Shown: one piece after another, positions 22,599 through 32,691 of the stretch
Layout: every line of letters starts with the position of its first letter
Numbering within the stretch: the first letter of the stretch is position 1
NCBI GenBank assembly: GCA_037954665.1
Contig: JBBMOL010000279.1
Location: 620,001-684,000, forward strand
Length of the DNA stretch: 64,000 bases
Source: Laguncularia racemosa
Lineage: Eukaryota; Streptophyta; Magnoliopsida; Myrtales; Combretaceae
Direction of reading: 5' to 3'
Made by a program: the position numbers and the translations under genes
Notes under the pieces: model-generated
Seen by the model: the letters and a program-made list of their open reading frames with translations, nothing else
Told to the model about the DNA's origin: nothing
Database searches by the model: none

Positions 22599-23644
22599 TA
22601 TTTTGGTATCAAAGCATTTGTTTGAGGAAAGGAATTTTCGTGATTGTCACATTTTGAAATTAGGGTTCTTAAATTTCTACTTGTTGATCTGAAGTGTTGA
22701 GGTGGAATTGAAGTACTTGATTTCATTATTGTGGTATCATATTTGTTGATTGTTGAAGTAGAAGTGGACATCTTGTTGTAGCTCCTTTGTTCTTGAATTT
22801 TCCATAAAGGGAAGAGAAGTAGGAAGTGCATTTCTTATATCATTTTCAGAATTGAGAGTACCTCTTTTTGTGAAGAGAAGAGACGTGTAATTCTTGCATG
22901 ATTGTTTCAAAATTAGGGAGTGCAATTTACAATTTCCAGATTTGAATTTGTGTGGAGAATAAGGAAATCATTTGAATTCAAACACATACATTAAGTTTGA
23001 AGGAGTTATTGAGTGCACTTCATTTGAATAAGAATTGTTCATACCATTTTTGGAGAAGTTTGCATTAAGGGTGTAATTTCGAATTTATTGTCGTGTTTGT
23101 GTGTTTGTGTGGCGGCTTAAGTGTGTATTGAATTGGTGGATTTTGTGTTTTGTGTATTGAGTTGAAGGGTGTTGCACTATGAGTGAGGTGCTGTGTGTGT
23201 GACGGTGTGAGTGTATTGTGGAGTTGTGTAAGGAAGGTACTGTACGTGGTGTATGGGAGTGTGTGTGTCATGACTAGAAAAAGAAATTTAGTAGTGAAGT
23301 TTAAATTTCAAAGCAAGCATTTAAGTGTGAAAGTTATTGAGTATTATTACTTAAACACTTGCTTAGTTAAATTCAATAACTTACTACTTGGAACTGTTTA
23401 ATTGTTGATTCCATTTATTTTTACTATAATTGAAGTGTAGAGAAGTATTTGTTGCATTGGTGACTTGTTGCATTGTAGGTGTACAAGTGCGTATGTGTTG
23501 TTGACATGGTGTGTGAAGTTAAATAGAGTTGTGTTTGTTTTGGAGGTAAGTTGATTGTTGTGGTAGGTGAAGTGTTGTGTGGTAGAGGGAGAGTGCTGCA
23601 ATTGTTTTAGACTATTTGTACTTTAGCAAATCACATCCACAAAC
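22599..23644 (+). other. GP2 primer-binding site and leader
   Basis: The primer site TGGTATCAAAGC (22604-22615) differs at one base from the initiator tRNA-Met complement. About 1.03 kb of T/G-rich leader follows. It is alignable in places to the PRX leaders and contains the conserved hairpin at 23323-23360. No coding frame is supported. Confidence 0.75.
23323..23360 (+). promoter_or_regulatory. Conserved leader hairpin (GP2 copy)
   Basis: AAGTGT/ACACTT outer stem and AAGT/ACTT inner stem. It corresponds to the hairpins at 5092 and 49716 and lies about 285 bases before the gag ATG. Confidence 0.45.
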
Positions 23645-24265
23645 ATGTCGAGTGATAGTGTGAATGGAGGCATTGGCAATGAGGCCAATAGCTAAGTTGG
23701 TGGAGGACAGGGTCATCATACTACAAGTGGGAGAACTTTAGAGGAACAACTTCAAGACCTCACCACCATTGTTGCTACATTAGTAATAAGGATTGATAGG
23801 ATGACAATGCCACAACCACCAGTAGCAAATCCTCAGGCACCACCACCTAGAGTAACTCCTCAAAACATTCAAGGAGGGAGCAGGAGGGGGAGGAGAGTGG
23901 AAGGAGATCGTCATACCTTTAGGGAGAAGAGGGATGATAACTTTAGGGTCAATCCTCACCCAAACAAAGATTTCAAGCCATCAAGGGGATTAAAATAAGT
24001 GAAGCTGTAGATGCTTTCATTTGTTGGCAAGGGTTCAACAGATGACTATCTAGACTAGGAGGATAAGTTTAAGGGCCTTTTTGAGTGTTATGAGATAGAT
24101 GATAACACTAGAGTTTGTCTTGCTGCTATTGAGTTCATAGGGTATGCCACCTTGTGGTGGAAAAATTTGGTGATCAACAGGTAGAGGGATGGAGAGGTTG
24201 AAATTCACACTTGGAGAGACATGAAAAGAATTCTGAGGAAGAGGTTCATTCTTAAGCATTATAGG
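23645..24265 (+). pseudogene. GP2 gag N-terminal part
   Basis: The frame starts MSSDSVNGGIGNEANS, is broken by TAG, then continues GGGQGHHTTSGRTLEEQLQD and a proline/arginine-rich region (QAPPPRVTPQN, RRGRRVEGDRH). The first capsid half follows: FKGLFECYEIDDNTRVCLAA, IGYATLWWKNLV and RDMKRILRKRFILKHYR. At least five in-frame stops are present. Ath-1 is inserted after the HYR codons with duplication of ATAGG. The start is shared with GP1 (minus-strand ATG at 34651). Retrotransposon gag assignment rests on the WWKN/RF pattern. Confidence 0.85.
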
Positions 24266-26017
24266 TGATAAAGCCATTTTATACTCAATCTTTATAGTAT
24301 AAATTGTGTTAAATTATTATTGATTTTATAGAAATCATAAGGAAATGGTACTCTAATTCTATCATCGTGATAAATCAGGTTAAATGGAGTCAAGGATGCC
24401 AATTCAAGTAAATTAGAGAAGCCATCTACAACTTGGTTCAAAGATAAGGATTTACACCATCGGAGGGAAGTACATGGGTGTGTAATTGAAGTACACGACC
24501 GTGTAATTGAAGTACATCGGCCGTGTACTTGGTTTTGAATCAATACGAAGATACACGGTTGAAGTACACGGCCGTGTATCGGAAGCACGGGTTGAGGCAC
24601 GGCCATGGCGAAAACCGTGCCCCTCACTGGACAAGAAGGCGGAAATGTGGACTTTGCACAGAGAGAGACACGGCTTAAGGCACGGCCGTGGTGGAAGCCG
24701 TGGGAGAAACCGTGCTTGGAGCCGTGGTGGAAGCTAGACGTGCCAAGGAGAAGAAAGTGTGGAACATCAACCAGATGAAGGCACGGCTTGAAATCTAGCC
24801 GTGGGTGTAATCGTGGTACACACTGGACACGGATGAAGACTTGTAGATTATGCACAGATGAAGGCACGGTTTGAAATCTGGCCGTGTGTGTAACCGTGGT
24901 ACACACTGTTCGCGGATGAAGACTTGAAGAATATGCATAGAGGATGGCACGGCTTGTCCCACGGCCGTGTGGTAGGGCGTGTCAGGCAGACGAATCTTCA
25001 CTTCTCGAAATCTACTTGGAAAAGGAAAGACATTTTCGTATCTTGCTCACAAAAGATCACATGTTATCCCTCTAATAATATAAATAGAGCCAACCCTAGA
25101 GGGTTAGGGGCAATCTTTGAATCTTGGATCACCTTGGAGACAAGAAGGAAACGCGGAGGCAGAGCAGGCAGCCGGAAACAGAGGCTTGTTATGTTTTTAT
25201 TTTTATTTTTCGTTTTCTTGATGAACATGAGTAGCTAAGCTACTTTTCTAGCCAAGGGTCATAGATGTTTATTCTCCACGAATTGTGAGGTCTAATTGAC
25301 TTGCATTTGTTCTATTCTTTGCTTTCGGTATTCATATATCTTCTAATCGTTTTGTCATTATTATCTTTGTTGATTGGTATGAATAGAGCTCTTCTACTCA
25401 ATTAGCAAGTTAATATATTGTCAATTAGCACGTCAAATCCGTAATTGTTTGATTGTTCTAGTCTTAGTGACGCAATAACATGTTTGGTTATAAAAGAGAT
25501 GATCGAATTCATGTTATGGAGGTGTGTGATCATGTTTAAATAGGTTATCTTATAATCTACTAGCATAAATTGGTGGTCTCTATAGATCTTAATGCTATTG
25601 ATAGATTAAATCCTAAGCGCTTATCTAGGGTTGTTTAATCAATAAGAGAAATAATTCAAAGCGCTTGTCTGAGGTTATCAAGGAAGTAAGGAGAGATAGG
25701 TTGTTAGAGCTTGTTAATAACCATAACCAGTTTATCTAGAACTAAGAATAGAGAACATTTGCATCGATGATCAATTCCTTGAATTAAACTATCTTGATTC
25801 CTTTGGCTAGGCTTTTATTAATATCCGATTTTCTTACCTTGTTTTACTTTATTTTGATTCACAAACAAAACCCCCCCCATTTTTCTTTTCCCTTTTATTC
25901 TCCTTGAATAGAAATAAGTTTAACCAATCTCTGTGGATTCGACCCTACTCACCACTATATGCAAATCATATAATTGTCTAGAGTAGGTTTTATTTTTGTT
26001 GGATTCGACACCCATCA
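24266..26017 (+). repeat. Ath-1 5' LTR
   Basis: TGATAAAGCC to GACACCCATCA. Bases 24475-24990 are a degenerate tandem array. Its units alternate CACGGC- and GCCGTG-type half-palindromes with a spacer like GATGAAGACTTG, about 70 bases per unit. A TATAAATAGAGCC box lies at about 25080. The minus-strand frame of 204 codons across the array (24292-24906) is a by-product of the repeat. Confidence 0.92.
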
Positions 26018-26022
26018 AATTT

Positions 26023-26040
26023 TGGCGCCGTTGCCAGGGA
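26023..26040 (+). other. Ath-1 primer-binding site (tRNA-Asp)
   Basis: TGGCGCCGTTGCCAGGGA, five bases after the LTR. It is complementary to the 3' end of plant tRNA-Asp(GTC) with one mismatch. This primer is typical of the Athila lineage. Confidence 0.88.
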
Positions 26041-26068
26041 TTGGTGTCAAATTTATTTCTATTCTTGT

Positions 26069-28323
26069 ATGACTCGTTCTTCTCAGACAGGTAACTAATT
26101 TATAATTCGGAGATTGAGAAGACTCTAAAGAGACTACGACAAGAAGCTAGATCATCCACTAGACCGAACTTAGTATCGGACTTGTCTGATTCTGAAAAAG
26201 AGGACGACATGGCAAATCTCGAGAGAACCTTAAGGGAGTTGGCTGCACCGGATGTGAATCAACAACCACTTTATATTCACTATCCCAAACTAGCTGTGGA
26301 ATTCGAATTGAAATATGGGTTGATACATCTGCTACCTACATTTCATGGTCTTGAGAATGAAGATCCTCATAAGCATTTGAAAGAGTTCCATATAGTGTGT
26401 TCTAGTATGAGGCCGCAAGGAATAATCGACGATTAAATCAAGCTACGTGCTTTTCCATTTTCTTTAAGTACTAAAGCTAAAGATTGGTTGTTTTATTTGC
26501 CTCCAGGTTCTATCACCACTTGAACAGATATGGTAAGACTCTTCTTGGACAAATTCTTCCCCGCATCCAGAGCCGCTGGTATAAGAAGAGAAATTTGTGG
26601 TATAAAATAGAGGGACACCGAGACTCTTCATGAGTATTGGGAGAGGTTCAAGCAAATTTGTGCAAGCTGCCAACAACATGGGATATCTGAACAACTCCTT
26701 ATCTAATACTTCTACGAGGGCCTACTTCCGATGGAGAGGAAGATGATGGATGCTGCAAGTGGAGGCGCCATAGTAAACAAAACCCCTGGTCAAGCTAGGG
26801 AATTGATCTCCATTATGGCTGCCAATTCGCAACAATTTGGGTATAGGCATGATACATCTTCAAGGAAGGTAAATGAGGTAAGTGTGTCTAACCTTGAACA
26901 TCAAATTTCTAATCCAACCTCCCTTGTGCAGCAGCTAGCTCTTGGAAAAACACAGCAGGTGAAGGCTTGTGGAATTTGTACTGCTCCTAATCATCCGACC
27001 GACATGTGCCCCACATTGCAAGATGACAATCATGAACACGCCAATGCTGTAGGCGGAATTCCAGGACAACCGCAGAGGAAGTATGATCCCTATTCAAATA
27101 CTTACAATCCCGGATGGAGGGATCATCCTAACTTCCGATATGGCAATAACCCACAACAATTCCAACAATTCCAGCTTAAGCCATCACACCAAGTACCCCA
27201 AGCTCCTTCCACTTCAGGTATGTCCCTTAAGGACATTGTTAAGTCTCTAGCTGTGAATACCAAACAATTTCAGGAGGAAACAAAGCAAAGCATTCAAAAC
27301 TTGGAGAATCAGGTAAGCCAACTTGCTTCAGCCGTAAACAGGTTAGAAACTCAAGGTAAGTTACCTTCTCAAACTATTACAAACCCAAAGCAAAGCGTTA
27401 ATGCAATTACCTTGAGAAGTGGAACAGAATTGCAGGGATCAAATAAGAAAGGACATCCATCTAATCTTGAGGAAGAGACCAAGAAAGAGATTTCGACTCC
27501 AAGCCAACAGGGCGACCAGATTAGCAAGTCTCTAGTTGAGCCATCGAAGGTCACATTGATACCACCTTCTTTCCCCTCTAGATTGGCGAAATCCACGAAT
27601 GAAGCAAAAGAAAAAGAGATTCTGGAAACATTTTGTAAAGTCGAGGTAAATATTCCTTTACTTGATGCAATTAAGCAAATACCGCGCTATGCTAGATTCC
27701 TCAAGGACTTGTGCACTAACAAAAGGAAGCTGAAAGGCAATGAAAAGATTAGTGTGAGTGAAAATGTTTCAGCTATTATTCAGAAGAAGCTTCCACCTAA
27801 ATGTAAGGATCCAGGTATGTTCACCATTCCTTGCAAAATAGGTAGTCTTGGAATTGCTAAAGCCATGTGTGATCTAGGAGCTTCTATCAATGTCATGCCA
27901 TTGTCTGTTTATCAACGTTTAAATGTTGGTCCTTTAAAGGAAACGGGTATTATTGTTCAACTTACTGATAGGTCCAATGTTTATCCTGAGGGAGTTCTAG
28001 AGGATGTTTTAGTTCAAGTCAATGGGTTGGTTTTTCCTACTGATTTTTATGTGCTTGACATGGACGATAGTGATTCTCATACTTCATCACTGATATTATT
28101 AGGGCGACCATTCCTTAAGACTTCTAAAACGAAAATCGATGTAAATGATGGCACTCTCACTATGGAATTTGATGGTGAAGTGATTAAATTTAACATTTAT
28201 GATGCCATGAAACATCCTAACAATATCTCTCCTGTTTTTGTTACGGATGTTATTAACCCATCACCACAGGCACCAAGGCTGGAATCAAAATCCTTATCCA
28301 AATATTTAGCCAGGAACGTCTAG
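26069..28323 (+). pseudogene. Ath-1 gag-protease, truncated
   Basis: ATG at 26069 opens MTRSSQTG, but a one-base loss ends that frame two codons later. The gag frame resumes at about 26182 (SDSEKEDDMANLERTLREL). Stops at 26434, 26521, 26609 and 26704 replace Gln or Trp codons of Ath-2. From 26731 the frame is open: RKMMDAASGGAIVNKTPGQA, knuckle-like CGICTAPNHPTDMC, a Q-rich region, and retropepsin KAMCDLGASINVMPLS with LILLGRPFLKTSKTKIDV. It ends early with LARNV at the pol deletion. A 216-base segment of Ath-2 (39729-39944) is also missing, near 28268. Confidence 0.9.
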
Positions 28324-29695
28324 CCAAAGACGTTAAAGAAAGGCGCTTCATGGGAGGCAACCCACGTAAAAAAAAAAAAAAAAAAAGTTTGTTTTGCATT
28401 AGTTTTGGTTTGTTTTAGTTTAGTTTGTTTTGATTTTAGTGTAGTTTTGAACTCTTTGGATCGGCTGCATCAAGGATACATATCATTAGATGACACTTTC
28501 TAGAGCTTAAAGGGAGCACTCCAATACCAGGGAAGTACTAATATTTCCTTTCTCTTATTCTTTAATGTCCTTTGTGTTGTTAATTCCTCTTCAATTGTGC
28601 TGAATTAGGAACAGTGAGGACACTGTTCAAGCTAAGTGTGGGGGAGAGGATAATAAAATATAGAGAATAGAGAACTAACTTATACTCTGAATGTTTGTCC
28701 TTAAGCAATTTTAAGCCAAATTTTTTCAAAATTATCATGAAATCTAAAGATTGTACTAAATGTTGTAATAAGCATCTACAAAATGTGAAATTGACTTGTT
28801 CAAATGTTTTACTCACCCACTGCTGTGATTAGAATACATGGTTAAAATTAAGTAGTGAAATCTTTAAGAAACAAATTTACCTTGTATTTAGCTTTAGAAT
28901 TGGAAGTCTAAGAGTAAGTCGAGTCCCTAAGTGAAAAATAAACAAGTTTACTTCTAGGTTATATTAGCTACTGTATACTCTTTGAAGTTGTTTGTAAAGC
29001 AATCATAACACTTAGTCAAAAAAAAAAAAAAAATCAAGCATAGCCATTACTCCAATGATTCAACTAATTGAGTTAAGAGTATTCAAACTTGAATGTTAGA
29101 GTGAGGAAGAGTCCGTAGGGGTATCTCAAAACCCGGTCACTTGAGTGATGAGCTCGGGATGTTGCCGACTCAATGAACTCACTATAACGATAAGGGCGAA
29201 AAAGGCAAAAGTTCATGAAAAGAAGTGGGCAAAAACCCGTCAAAATAGATGCTTGAATAAATCAAAAGAACATGAATGTAAACATTCATTGAATAAAACA
29301 AAGATGTATAAAAGGGAGAATATCTAGCAAAGAGATTATACCATATGCTTTTACTTTATACTGCAAGGATTATATGCTTGATAATATCCAATGAAGTTTA
29401 ATTGGATGTTTTTCCTTAGTAGATTAAGTATTTACTTTTGGAATAAAAATTCTTTTGCTAAACATGAGGATTAAAGTTTGTTTTGTTTAGATTAGCTATT
29501 GAATTTTGTCCATAGTAATTTGATCACAGGAAACCAATTGGGTTGAAGTAGTAGACATTAAATTACAAGTCATGAATTACAAATGAATAGATGCTTGGAA
29601 TGATGAAAAAAAAGTTTGTATAATCTATGACAGATTTCTCAATTGATTTGATGCAATTGCTTGAGGACAAGCAAGAGTTTAAGTGTGGGGGAATT
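28324..29695 (+). other. Ath-1 3' untranslated region and polypurine tract
   Basis: About 1.37 kb closely colinear with Ath-2 42560-43968, starting GGCGCTTCATGGGAGGCAAC, with poly-A tracts near 28370 and 29020. A 60-codon frame (29145-29327, SSGCCRLNELTITIRAKKAK) is kept in both Athila elements but has no known domain. The tract AAGTGTGGGGGAATT (29681-29695) abuts the 3' LTR; GTGTGGGGGA also occurs at about 28640. Confidence 0.75.
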
Positions 29696-31429
29696 TGATA
29701 GAGCCATTTTATACTCAATCTTTATAGTATAAATTGTGTTAAATTATTATTGATTTTATAGAAATCATAAGGAAATGGTACTCTAATTCTATCATCGTGA
29801 TAAATCAGGTTAAATGGAGTCAAGGATGCCAATTCAAGTAAATTAGAGAAGCCATCTACAACTTGGTTCAAAGACAAGGATTTACACCACTGGAGGGAAG
29901 TACATAGGCGTGTAATTGAAGTACACGGCCGTGTACTTAGTTTTGAATCAATAGGAAGATACACGGTTGAAGTACACGGCCGTGTATCGGAAGCACGGGT
30001 TGAGGCACGGCCATGGCAAAAACCGTGCCCCTCACTGGACAAGAAGGCGGAAATGTGGACTTTGCACAGAGAGAGACACGGCTTAAGGCACGGCCGTGGT
30101 GGAAGCCGTGGGAGAAACCGTGCTTGGAGCCGTGGTGGAAGCTAGACGTGCCAAGGAGAAGAAAGTGTGGAACATCAACCAGATGAAGGCACGACTTGAA
30201 ATCTAGCCGTGGGTGTAACCGTGGTACACACTGGACACGGATGAAGACTTGTAGATTATGCACAGATGAAGGCACGGTTTGAAATCTGGCCTGTGTGTGT
30301 AATCGTGGTACACACTGTTCGCGGATGAAGACTTGAAGAATATGCATAGAGGATGGCACGGCTTGTCCCACGGCCGTGTGGTAGGGCGTGCCAGGCAGAC
30401 GAATCTTCACTTCTCGAAATCTACTTGGAAAAGGAAAGACATTTTCGTATCTTGCTCATAAAAGATCACATGCTATCCCTCTAATAATATAAATAGAGCC
30501 AACCTTAGAGGGTTAGGGGCAATCTTTGAATCTTGGATCACCTTAGACACAAGAAGGAAACGCGGAGGCAGAGCAGGCAGCCGGAAAATAGAGGCTTGTT
30601 ATGTTTTTATTTTTATTTTTCGTTTTATTGATGAACATGAGTAGCTAAGCTACTTTTCTAGCCGAAGGGTCATAGATGTTTAATTCTCCACGAATTGTGA
30701 GGTCTAATTGACTTGTATTTATTCTATTCTTTGCTTTCGGGTATTCATATATCTTCTAATCGTTTTGTCATTATTATCTTTGTTGATTGGTATGAATAGA
30801 GCTCTTCTACTCAATTAGCAAGTTAATATATTGTCAACTAGCACGTCAAATCCGTAATTGTTTGATTGTTCTAGTCTTAGTGACGCAATAACATGTTTGG
30901 TTATAAAAGAGATGATCGAATTCATGTTATGGAGGTGTGTGATCATGTTTAAATAGGTTATCTTATAATCTACTGGCATGAATTGGTGGTCTCTGTAGAT
31001 CTTAATGCTATTGATAGATTAAATCCTAAGCGCTTGTCTAGGGTTGTTTAATCTATAAGAGAAATAATTCAAAGCGCTTGTCTAAGGTTATCGAGGAAGT
31101 AAGGGGAGATAGGTTGTTAGAGCTTGTTAATAACCATAACCAGTTTATCTAGAACTAAGAATAAAGAACATTTGCATCGATGATCAATTCCTTGAATTAA
31201 ACTATCTTGATTCCTTTGGCTAGGCTTTTATTAATATCCGATTTTCTTACCTTGTTTTACTTTATTTTGATTCACAAACAAAACCCCCCCATTTTTCTTT
31301 TCCCTTTTATTCTCCTTGAATAGAAATAAGTTTAACCAATCTCTGTGGATTCGACCCTACTCACCACTATATGCAAATCATATAATTGTCTAGAGTAGGT
31401 TTTATTTTTGTTGGATTCGACACCCATCA
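29696..31429 (+). repeat. Ath-1 3' LTR
   Basis: TGATAGAGCC to ACCCATCA. It matches 24266-26017 with scattered substitutions. The main difference is about 22 bases fewer in the GTGTAATTGAAGTACAC repeat near 29920. The CACGGC/GCCGTG array spans about 29910-30390. Confidence 0.92.
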
Positions 31430-31434
31430 ATAGG

Positions 31435-32691
31435 TAAGAACTGTTTATGTGTCTACAAACTTTGAGATAGGGAGGCAAAACAGTGGATGATTATGTGAAG
31501 GAGTTTAAAACTTTGATGATCAGATATGAGTCAGTAGAGCCTCCTGAGCAAACCCTAGCACGTTTTGTATTTGGGTTGAAGTATGAGATAGCCTATGTTG
31601 TTGAGCTTCAGAGGTATAGTACACTTGATGAGGTTATACAGTTAGCGTTGAAAGTGGAAAGATAGAGGCGATCCAATCCATTCTAGGTTACTAGTAGCAG
31701 GCCCAATACTACTACTAGACCCATAGGGGCTGATGGTCAGTTGGGTGGACCAAAAGGAGCAGGTGAACCTATTAGGGTAGTAGACAGAGTTACCCTTAAC
31801 ATGGACAAAGAGAAAATAATTTCTAGGAAAGGTAAAGAGGTAGTTGGACCTGATGTTAAGTAGACAGTATTGGGATCAACTAATGGAAAAAGGCACTAGA
31901 TTAAATGCTTCAAATGCATGGGATTTGGACATATGGCTGCACAATGTCTTAATAAGAGAGGAATGACACTCATGGAGGGCACCAAAGAAGAAGAAGAAGA
32001 TGAAAAAGAAGCTGTCGAGCCTGCAAACTTATCCACAGGTTTGTAAGAGTACTATGATGATTAGAATGCTGAGACACATGAGGATAAAATGGGTAAACAT
32101 TACTTACCTATTATTGTGTTGCACAAGGTTTTGACTATATCTCCAAATGCTAGGGACAAACAGGGAGAACCTATTTCACGCATCTTGTAGGATCCAAGGT
32201 AACCTTTGTGTACTAATCATTAATAGTGGCAATTTTACTAGTGTCATATCTATTGCATTAGTAGATAAATTACAACTAGCCACTAACTCGCATCTTAGCC
32301 CTTACAAATTGCATCAATTAGATAACCGAGATAATTTGCATGTTACACAAAGGGCAAAGGTGCTAGTCAGTGTAGGAAAGAAATGCCATAATGAGATCAT
32401 ATGTGATGTAATTCCTATTTGTGCCTTTCATTTATTATTGGGTAGACCCTAGATGTTTGATAGAAATGTGTTACATGACTAGTTCAGAAACACTTATATG
32501 TTTCGAAAGGGTAGGTCATGGATACTCTTGAAACCTATGTCTCCATCTGAGGTGCGTGTTTTCCAAGAACAAATTAGGATTACTTCTAATTCTTCTAACA
32601 GTCAGGTAAACAGGCCAATAAAGGCATCGGGTTTTAGTTCAAGAGATGACTGCCTAAATTTAAGGGAAAATCTTTTAGAGGCTCGAGGAGA
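31435..32691 (+). pseudogene. GP2 gag C-terminal part, knuckle and protease
   Basis: It continues gag after Ath-1: DDYVKEFKTLMIRYESVEPP, LARFVFGLKYEIAYVVELQR, then CFKCMGFGHMAAQC (CCHC, near 31905). A frame slip near 32150 joins to the protease: RENLFHASCRIQGNLCVLII, NSGNFTSV, KLQLATNSHLSPYKLHQLD and AFHLLLGRP. The catalytic DGG is NSG here, so the protease is dead. A short tail, MSPSEVRVFQEQ to NLRENLLEARGDDG, runs into the LTR. No polymerase follows. The purine tract GGCTCGAGGAGA ends at 32691. Confidence 0.85.

Larger units (their letters stand above)
24266..31429 (+). mobile_element. Ath-1: Athila-type Ty3/gypsy element lacking pol
   Basis: A 7,164-bp element with perfect 5-bp target duplications ATAGG (24261-24265 and 31430-31434). 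LTRs are 1,752 and 1,734 bp, and the tRNA-Asp primer site and polypurine tract are intact. Compared with Ath-2, the interior has gag-protease but a single deletion of about 2.57 kb (junction near 28310). This removed reverse transcriptase, RNase H and integrase. The LTRs are highly similar, so the insertion is fairly recent compared with the host GP2. It could only have moved with help from an element such as Ath-2. Confidence 0.93.

Noticed and set aside
23065..23271. Tandem GTGTGTG-like stretch as a microsatellite or CRISPR-like array
   Set aside because: Only irregular GT-rich sequence of the GP2 leader; no regular repeat and spacer pattern. A CRISPR array is not expected in a plant genome.
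23801..23998. R/G/P-rich frame as a separate gene
   Set aside because: It is the inner part of the GP2 gag N-terminus, in frame with MSS at 23645 apart from a stop.
24292..24906. 204-codon minus-strand frame, repeated in part at 29937-30410
   Set aside because: It lies wholly in the Ath-1 LTR repeat array. Its sequence follows the tandem unit (YTHG/RPDFKPC-like repeats) and it is cut differently in the two LTR copies.
29145..29327. Possible small gene SSGCCRLNELTITIRAKKAK in both Athila 3' regions
   Set aside because: Kept in Ath-1 and Ath-2, but the whole 3' region is equally similar at the DNA level, and no family or start context supports translation. Noted under the 3' UTR only.
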